64,000 nucleotides of DNA from Amoebidium appalachense (Eukaryota; Ichthyosporea). This document shows, piece after piece, positions 57,430 through 64,000 of the stretch. The stretch spans positions 3,534,001-3,598,000 of the forward strand of contig CAVNZM010000007.1 in NCBI GenBank assembly GCA_963693365.1. Reading direction: 5' to 3'. The notes beneath the pieces were generated by a model. It saw only the letters and a list, made by a program, of their open reading frames with translations. It searched no databases and was not told the DNA's origin. The position numbers were made by a program, and so were the translations under genes. How positions within the stretch are numbered: the stretch's first letter is position 1; the number at the start of each line of letters is the position of its first letter.

Positions 57430-58180
57430 GGTAAAAGCCAGCACTCCTTTACTGGCGTCATCACAACCATCGGCAGTGGTTAGGTTGTGATCTCAAGGCT
57501 AGCAAGATCGCTAATCTCTGCACCAGGACAAAATCCAAAACTTTAGGGATGACCGGCAGTATTGGGACAGCCCAATGTATAACCCTAACCACACCTATGG
57601 ATGGGTTTACAGCAACCACAACTTTTGGTACTCCTAACCCCATACATTGGATGTACACTGTATGTCGTGCACACCTCCGGATTACGACATCATGAGATGG
57701 TCTTGCTGCACCCCCTCGGCAGACTGTCTTAAGACGTCGTCGGAACCAACTGTCGAATGGATGGGTTTACAATATCCATATGAATGTCCTCGACAACCAT
57801 TAGTTGTCGACAACCATTAGTTGTCGTAAACCCCCCCAGAGTACGACATCGTAACATGCTCTTGCGACACCCAACGTAAGACTGTCAATAGACGTCTGAA
57901 AACCCGCCTGATGGATTGGTTTACAGTATCCATTTGAAGGTCCACGATACACTGTGTATGCCGTAAACACCTGCAAATTACGACATCGTAAGATGATATT
58001 ATGGTGGTACTCCTAACCCCATACATCGGATGTACACTGTATGACATTGTCGTGCACACCTCCGGATTACGACACCTGGTCCATAAGATGGCCTTGCTGC
58101 ACCCCCTCGGAAGACTGTCTTAAGACGTCGGAAACAACTGTCGAATGGATGGGTTTACAATTATTCACTCTGCCCCCCAC
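57430..58180. repeat. degenerate satellite
   Basis: The word ACGACATC(G/A) recurs at about 57684, 57843, 57977 and in altered form near 58068. 57644-57780 and 58014-58160 are near copies (TGTACACTGTATG...CACACCTCCGGATTACGACA...GACTGTCTTAAGACGTCG). Style and words resemble 1-1100. Confidence 0.65.
57791..57826. repeat. two tandem perfect hairpins
   Basis: CGACAACCATTAGTTGTCG occurs twice (57791-57809 and 57808-57826), each a perfect 7-bp stem around CATTA, sharing CG at the join. Confidence 0.85.
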
Positions 58181-58323
58181 GGCGTTGATTAACCCGTCAG
58201 ATCCACGGGTTAGACCAACACCCTCCCCCCTTGCCTGCACATTCTCACACCCGGGGTGACCCTCCTTCCTCTTGGGGGTCGGGGGAGTGGGACCGGTGCT
58301 GTCCCGGTTCCCCCCCCATCGTG

Positions 58324-59168
58324 TCAGGTGACATTTTGGTGGCTAACCTTAAATAAAGTTGTTCCCCCTCCTCCTGAGTCACCTTTCGAGCCGGCATCCT
58401 CCTTTTGGGTAATAAGAGAGACCTCTATACTACCAATCTCATTAGTGAAACTACCGGCAGAAACACCTGACCTAATCACTATATGCTCGATGCCCGGATT
58501 CACTAATTCTATTTCTATCGTCTTATCCGGCCATACCCTACTAAGGGTCCATTGAGCCACCTCCTGAAATGGGGTTTTCGGAGTGGAAACCCCTAAATCC
58601 CCTATCCTAACATGATTGCCGGCCCGGACACGTACCGTTTGGCACTGATAAGGCTCGAATACTACTTCAGCTACCGTTCTAGCACCTGACTGATAACCGT
58701 CGAGCCCATCATGGGTTTTAATTTTAACGCCGGACTGCAATTCTAAAACATTCGTACGTTCAAACAAAGCATTCACATGTATACGGAAGAATGGGGCTCC
58801 CAACAACACACTTTGAGCTAAATCCTTAACCACATATGTACATAACAAGCAATATGCATAGCCTGGCCACCTATCTCACACGGCAACACACAAACACCTT
58901 CAACAGACATACTATTATTATTAACACTACCTAAGGCCGTGCTAGAAGCATCTACAATAGGAATCTCCCCCCGGGCCTGATTACAACGACGAATAAATGA
59001 AGCATGCACACAATTAAACTGAGCACCTCCATCGAGCAAAGCAACAGCCTTCAACTTACCATCAGCTAACCATACGTCTATATAATGCCGGCTAAAACCA
59101 AATAAATCCTCCTCCAATTCGAGCAACACATCATCACTCACACCCAGACCCTGCCCACGAAGACTCAC
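58324..59168 (-). pseudogene. retropepsin-like aspartic protease of a Ty3/gypsy-type element, frameshifted
   Basis: Two minus-strand frames (59168-58818, then 58848-58324) form one protein with a shift near 58840. The first has AVALLDGGAQFNCVHASFI, the position of the Asp-Thr/Ser-Gly active site, here D-G-G. The second has QSVLLGAPFFRIH, the conserved ILG-type flap-end motif. Residues after that are linker-like and stop at NVT. No RT follows on either side, so only the protease part remains. A retroelement origin is inferred; a cellular retropepsin-like gene is possible. Confidence 0.55.
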
Positions 59169-59311
59169 ACCCTCGATACCTACGTGCCACCACGCCCACG
59201 ACCGCTGGTGTTTGAGTGTAAACTACTAAGCGGTTGTGTTTCTGACGTCTAGTGTGTGAACCTGTGGTATCTGTGTGTGTATGGAGCTATCCTCCGCTGC
59301 CAACGCGTAGT

Positions 59312-59461
59312 CGCACACATCGATTCAGTCGCACACATCGATTCAGTCGCACACATCGATTCAGTCGCACACATCGATTCAGTCGCACACATCGATTCAG
59401 TCGCACACATCGATTCAGTCGCACACATCGATTCAGTCGCACACATCGATTCAGTCGCACA
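59312..59461. repeat. 18-bp tandem repeat next to the gap
   Basis: TCGCACACATCGATTCAG is repeated at least eight times with no visible changes and runs into the gap. The reverse complement occurs as 1.4 units at the LINE-m 5' end (about 45882-45908). Confidence 0.95.
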
Positions 59462-59961
59462 NNNNNNNNNNNNNNNNNNNNNNNNNNNNNNNNNNNNNNN
59501 NNNNNNNNNNNNNNNNNNNNNNNNNNNNNNNNNNNNNNNNNNNNNNNNNNNNNNNNNNNNNNNNNNNNNNNNNNNNNNNNNNNNNNNNNNNNNNNNNNNN
59601 NNNNNNNNNNNNNNNNNNNNNNNNNNNNNNNNNNNNNNNNNNNNNNNNNNNNNNNNNNNNNNNNNNNNNNNNNNNNNNNNNNNNNNNNNNNNNNNNNNNN
59701 NNNNNNNNNNNNNNNNNNNNNNNNNNNNNNNNNNNNNNNNNNNNNNNNNNNNNNNNNNNNNNNNNNNNNNNNNNNNNNNNNNNNNNNNNNNNNNNNNNNN
59801 NNNNNNNNNNNNNNNNNNNNNNNNNNNNNNNNNNNNNNNNNNNNNNNNNNNNNNNNNNNNNNNNNNNNNNNNNNNNNNNNNNNNNNNNNNNNNNNNNNNN
59901 NNNNNNNNNNNNNNNNNNNNNNNNNNNNNNNNNNNNNNNNNNNNNNNNNNNNNNNNNNNNN
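59462..59961. other. assembly gap (500 N)
   Basis: Exactly 500 N, a round number suggesting a placeholder length. It follows the 18-bp tandem array, which probably caused the break. Confidence 0.99.
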
Positions 59962-60488
59962 GAGTATTGTCAATACGTTATGAATATATAAAATGTAGGA
60001 CAATTTTGTGTCAAATTAGGGTATTGTCCAACGTGGCAAGACTATTGCCAATATATTTTGACTGTATTTTTCTGACCATTTTGGGATATTGGCAATATAC
60101 CCAACCCATATGTCCCATATGGCCGATACAAACATAATGTCGCTATTGGTTATAGGGTTATGATATGATTATAATAGGATCTCAATTCGGTCGAAATGTA
60201 TTGCCAATGTATCCGTCACAATATCAAGCCTATTATGCACCTATTATCAAGAGGTAAAAGCAACCGAAAATATGGGGCGTGTATTTTATTGCCAATATAT
60301 TGGTAAAATATTGGGGATGAAAGATCAGGTCACTTTACCTATGTAGTCGCAATATTGTGAATGTATTGCCAACACATGTTCAACAAACATGTTCGGAGTG
60401 TAGTCCTTGTATGCGCAGTACATTGCTAATACCGTGGTATTAGGGTGGACATATACTGACATTATGTAGATCATATCCTACCCATATC
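59962..60488. repeat. degenerate repeat rich in TATTGCCAATA
   Basis: TATTGCCAA occurs near 60046, 60200, 60289 and 60364 and as the reverse form TATTGGCAATA near 60088, with further partial copies. No gene. Confidence 0.7.
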
Positions 60489-61039
60489 GGTTTTATTTGT
60501 GGAAATTATTGACATAAATATTTTTCTGGGTAAACACGTAGGATGGGTGTTCGATACCAACATAACCATGTAGGCTTCATTTCGTGTTTTAGCAGTTAGC
60601 GGTTGGCTGCCCGCACACGGGCACCTATTAGCCAATCAAAACATCAGATACCACAGATCACTAGACCGAGTTATGACTGGCTCGGATCAGCTTTCACATA
60701 TCACTAGATCGATTTTGATTGGCTCAGATCGGTAGGCTTAGGTATATAAGCACGACAGTTTTTAGCAGATCAGCAAGCTACAAACACATCTTCTGTGTTT
60801 AGCATCCACAGCCTTACAGCTATATATTCCTTTTCACCCACCCACCTACACCCACACACAACCCCCATTGATCCACACATACGTGCTGTTTTTTCACGGG
60901 GCGAAGACTTCCCCCGTTTTTTGGGCACATGGACCTCACGGATCAATAAATTGATGAGTGGGGGCTTGCCGTGGTTTACAACCATTGCAGGTTCACTTTC
61001 GTCCAAGGGGATGTCCCCCTAGAGGCAACACACGTCCCG
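60489..61039 (+). mobile_element. solo A-spacer-B unit of the Yr family
   Basis: A at 60489-60836 (TATATAAG present), spacer, B at 60967-61039 lacking its last ~17 bp. No ORFs. This is the product expected from recombination between A1 and A2 of a full element. B is cut where inverted Yr-4 RT begins. Confidence 0.85.
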
Positions 61040-61731
61040 CGATCCGTTCCCAGATGGCTGGGCTAGATTTCAGGCCGAAGGGCAGTCTGGTTTCAACGTA
61101 AAAATGCCCTTGCCATTTGAATGCCATTAAGTGGTGGTCTTCCGGTCGGATGATGGGCATGTGCCGGAAGGCAGCCTGCACATCTGCCACGGCCATGTAG
61201 CAGCCGGGGCCTGCGTCGAGAATGAGTTGGGTGACATCCCGGGCGCGAATGTACTGAAGTTCGTCGGGGTAGGTGATGCTGTCATTGACACTGCTACCCC
61301 GAGGCCAGGAGAGGTGGTGCCACATTCGACGGTACTTGGGGGGGTTCCCTTTCTTGGTAACGCCGCCGATGGGGGAGGAACGGTGGACCGGAAATTCGTC
61401 AAAGAATTGGGCCGGGGAGAGGGGGCCGCGCAGGTGGCCGAGGGCGACTTCTTTGGCAATATCCACCGTGATAGCGGCAGCTGCCTCCGGGGTGGTGGGT
61501 AGGTTGGGGCCCACCCGAGAGGTGGAGGGGCCGCGATAGCCGATGTCGACGCCAAATTCGACATCGTGGAGGAGTTGTGCGGCGAATGATTGGTCCGGGT
61601 AGGAGGCCAGCAGTTCCCGGAGGCGGGAGGTGTCAATGTGGTGCTGGGGCAGCGGGCGGGCCGCCGGGTCTGAGCCTCGGGGGAAGGGGGTGGTTAGCAA
61701 GGGTGGTGTACCCTTGGGGAGATCCCGGCAG

Positions 61732-61763
<32 letters not shown>
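61040..61763 (-). pseudogene. Yr-4 RT N-terminal fragment
   Basis: Matches Yr-2 RT from the Pro run to SSPAIWERIA, including VADVQAAFRHMPI. It ends before YVDD at the junction with the solo A-B unit. It has extra codons (YRRMWHH, PIIRP) against Yr-2. The G run 61733-61763 is the Pro-coding C run of the gene. Confidence 0.88.
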
Positions 61764-61764
<1 letters not shown>

Positions 61765-62474
61765 GTTATTTTGTGTGGGTAAACGGAGAAGCAGAGAGCA
61801 CAGATGGGTGTTATGTAAAACACAACACAAAGACACACGGGAAAAACACAACCGGAGAGGAGGAACGATTTCTGGAACCATAGGAAGTGAATACGACTGC
61901 TTGTGATTTATTTCAAGATGAGGTCCCTTTTATACTTGGGAATGTGAAACGATAAACCAATCAAAAGAATGAAAACTATGAGTGTAAAATATATCGAATA
62001 AAATGTCTGTCGACATTTAGAATATAAAACTCAATCCTCTAATGAAAGAAACTTCTAATAAAAGCACGGAAACATTTAATAAAATGAAACCACTTATGTA
62101 ACTATTAATTCATAACATATATTTATACATGTTCTTATCATAACACGTCTAAATATAATTTTTTTTTCTAATAGTTGAAGAACATAGCACAATGCTACGT
62201 CGTGGGAAAGGAATGAGAAAGGAATGTAAGTTACTATATTTGGGAAAATACAAACGAGATATGATTGGATGACATGTATAGATTTTGACGCAAACGACAA
62301 TACGTGTGCGCGAGCTAAGTATGTCGATACGTACACAGATCTAAGATGTCGTGTACACGGAAACGGAAAAGAAAGAAAGAAATGAAGAAAGGAAAAGGAA
62401 ACAAACTACAACAACTAATAAATAAATACCAAACTCAACTTCTAAGTCTTGCTGAGAATTAAGTGAAGATGACA
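61764..62474 (-). repeat. Copia-A solo LTR
   Basis: 711 bp with TG...CA ends, closely matching 3663-4371, set in a G run of Yr-4. GGGGG on both sides is consistent with a 5-bp TSD but not informative. A run of T replaces ATTATTCC near 62160. Confidence 0.92.
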
Positions 62475-62893
62475 GGGGGGGGGGGGGCAGCAGGGCCCCG
62501 GGGGGTTAGAGTAGGGCAGCTGGGCCCAAGCGAGGGTTGGCAGGGAGGGCAGCGGGGCCTTGTGCAGGGGAATGTGCCCGAGCACGCGGGGGTGTGGGCG
62601 GACACAGAGGTAGAAGAAGGGGGGGGGAGGGAGTGCTAGGTGAGTGTAAGGCCGGGGGGGGGGGGAGGCTCGTGGGATGGGGGGGGGAGTAAAATTATGT
62701 GCAGTGGCCAGAATAAACGTCTTTGTGTAGGGACATTTATTCTTGACGCGCGCGGGCGCTGTAGTTCAAGTTGGCCTGAGAAATTTTGTACTCAGCCCTA
62801 TTGGCCCGTTCTCCCGAGCTCCGTTTCCCTGTACTCGTGTGTCCTAGCTCCTAACCCCTATGTTCTAGCTGTGTGTGTGGGTGTGCGCGTAGA
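62475..62893 (-). other. Yr-4 Gag-RT intergenic region
   Basis: Matches 20096-20480 of Yr-2 in reverse. It contains G runs and no ATG-led frame. The RT start signal of the family should lie here or in Gag. Confidence 0.75.
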
Positions 62894-63904
62894 CTAGGCA
62901 TTGTGCTTGCAGTCTTTGCGGGGGTGTGTGCCAGAGCAGAGCGGGCACACGTGGGAGAAGGGGCAGGGCTGCTTAGCGCAGGACCGACCGTTAATGTGGA
63001 AATTCCTGCAGTGCGTCGCGGGTAGATCCACGGGTCGGGCCGGTTTTGCCGGGCCGGGTTGCGGGCCAGGGCGGTTAGGGGTTTGACCCCCGCCGGGCTT
63101 GTGGGGCGGCTTAAAGCCGTCAAGACCACAGCCGGGCTTGGGGTACATGGGGCAGGCCGCGCTGGGGTGGTCGGGGAAGCCACAGCGCTGACATGCGTCC
63201 GGGATGAGCAGAGTGGGTGGCAGGAGGAGATCCTGGTGGAGTTGGGCGAGCAGGTTGGGACACTCGATCGGAGCCCGACCCTGCTGGTGGGCAACGGTGC
63301 GGGCGTATACGTCATAGTTGTGGATCTGGGCCCACGGGTATCGGGTGCTGAGGCGAGTGATGTGCTGAGTCCAAAGTACGTCTTTGTCCGTGGGGAGGCC
63401 GAGGTGGTGCTTGGCGGCCATGTAATGGGTCCAAGCTTGGATCCAAATGACGAGTGAACGCAGGGGAACGGGTTTGTCTTGGCGAAAAGTCTCGATGCTG
63501 CCGTCGTCGGCCATGCGCAGATGCTGACCTTTCTTGGATGGGGCCAGGAGGGCGGCGGGGGTGAACTTATACAGGTCGACGAAACGATTGGCGCGCAAAT
63601 CTGCCAGCACATCCGCGGGGGGAAGCGGGAGTGTGCCCGGCAGAATGTCGCCAGTGTTCTCACCTGTGATGGGGGGCGCGGGCAGTGCAGGTAGGTCTAG
63701 GTCAGGGCCGAGATGCAGCCCCGGGGAAACCTCCCCGGGTGTGGAGGGCGCGGCGGGGGGCGCGGGAGGGTCGCGGTTGGTGAGAGCAGCCAGGATGCCA
63801 GCCATCTGGGTGCTGATGGCGGTGAGGGCGGCCAGGACGGCGTCTTGAGAAGTCATCTGCGGGGACGGCGGGGCCTGAGGGGGGACTTCAGTGTCCGCTG
63901 ACAT
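62894..63904 (-). CDS. gag: Yr-4 Gag, longest open copy
   Basis: 336 residues, open to the natural stop. Presumed RNA-binding structural protein. Pro/Ala-rich N-terminal part, conserved middle (ADLRANRFVDLYKF; RYPWAQIHNYDVY), zinc knuckle Cys238-Cys241-His246-Cys251 (C-x2-C-x4-H-x4-C), then Cys299-Cys309-Cys314-His318 and Cys320-Cys323-His327-Cys332. The first ~45 residues of the family Gag (MPPKKRQ...) are missing. The ATG used here (63902-63904) lies in flanking DNA at the truncation point, so it is accidental. Confidence 0.88.
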   Translation of the reverse strand: MSADTEVPPQAPPSPQMTSQDAVLAALTAISTQMAGILAALTNRDPPAPPAAPSTPGEVSPGLHLGPDLDLPALPAPPITGENTGDILPGTLPLPPADVLADLRANRFVDLYKFTPAALLAPSKKGQHLRMADDGSIETFRQDKPVPLRSLVIWIQAWTHYMAAKHHLGLPTDKDVLWTQHITRLSTRYPWAQIHNYDVYARTVAHQQGRAPIECPNLLAQLHQDLLLPPTLLIPDACQRCGFPDHPSAACPMYPKPGCGLDGFKPPHKPGGGQTPNRPGPQPGPAKPARPVDLPATHCRNFHINGRSCAKQPCPFSHVCPLCSGTHPRKDCKHNA

Positions 63905-64000
63905 ATACTCTAATCCGTCTCAGCAGATTAGCCTAAGTCTACGATCGAGATCGGGGGGGGGGGGGGGGGGGGGTGGCCCGGGTCCACAGATCATCAAGAT
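63905..64000. other. end of window, unassigned with G run
   Basis: Unique sequence to 63952, a G run at about 63953-63973, then a short tail. Nothing recognised. Confidence 0.7.

Larger units (their letters stand above)
61040..63898 (-). mobile_element. Yr-4, truncated tyrosine-recombinase element on the minus strand
   Basis: Contains Gag (63904-62894), the Gag-RT region, a solo Copia-A LTR, and the RT N-terminal part to IWERIA. It lacks A1 at the left end of its sense strand (cut at 63898), the RT catalytic part, RNase H and recombinase. Confidence 0.85.

Noticed and set aside
59252-60137. Open frames of 238-293 codons across the gap
   Set aside because: They are held open by 500 N and an 18-bp repeat; there is no real sequence evidence.

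Overview
This 64-kb window is eukaryotic DNA and consists almost entirely of transposable elements and simple repeats. The evidence is retrotransposons of three classes (Ty1/copia LTR elements, tyrosine-recombinase retrotransposons of the DIRS/Ngaro/PAT type, and an APE-type LINE), TATA boxes with AATAAA signals in the LTRs, exon-like segments with GT/AG borders, a tRNA-like sequence with Pol III boxes and a T5 terminator, and very long (CA)n, (GA)n and poly-G/poly-C tracts. The species cannot be named from the sequence. A protist, alga or early-diverging fungus would fit, but that is inference. I found no complete host protein-coding gene.

Layout. 1-3657: degenerate satellite, hairpins and homopolymer tracts. 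3658-10053: complete Ty1/copia element Copia-A (minus strand; 709/708-bp LTRs; 5-bp target duplication GTATG). 10049-11678: tandem-duplicated non-coding DNA. 11679-54511: a nest of insertions. The outer tyrosine-recombinase element Yr-0 is split at 13849/53239 by a solo LTR of Copia-B (TSD CCAGT). That LTR is split at 14119/52619 by Yr-1 (no TSD). The recombinase gene of Yr-1 is split at 39840/51870 by a full Copia-B (TSD ATACC). The 3' untranslated part of Copia-B holds LINE-m (40997-45903). The middle of Yr-1 is also occupied by an inverted fragment Yr-3, the best-preserved element Yr-2 (19600-24014), satellite and microsatellite blocks, the deleted Copia-C (27811-31924), an orphan exon, LINE-p (33163-36951) and a block rich in GGATATCC palindromes. 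54512-59461: microsatellites, a MULE transposase exon, a copia-like LTR start with a tRNA-like sequence, satellite, and a decayed aspartic protease of Ty3-like type. 59462-59961: 500-N assembly gap. 59962-64000: satellite, a solo A-B unit of the Yr family, and minus-strand Yr-4 carrying a solo Copia-A LTR.

How the parts work together. The Yr family has the order A1 - Gag - RT/RNase H - tyrosine recombinase - B1 - A2 - B2. This is the split-direct-repeat layout of PAT/Ngaro elements, with the promoter in A and the B1/A2 border equal to the expected circle junction. Copia elements encode Gag, protease, integrase, RT and RNase H between LTRs. No element in the window looks fully autonomous: each has a frameshift, deletion or insertion, many of them at homopolymers, so sequencing or assembly error must be kept in mind.
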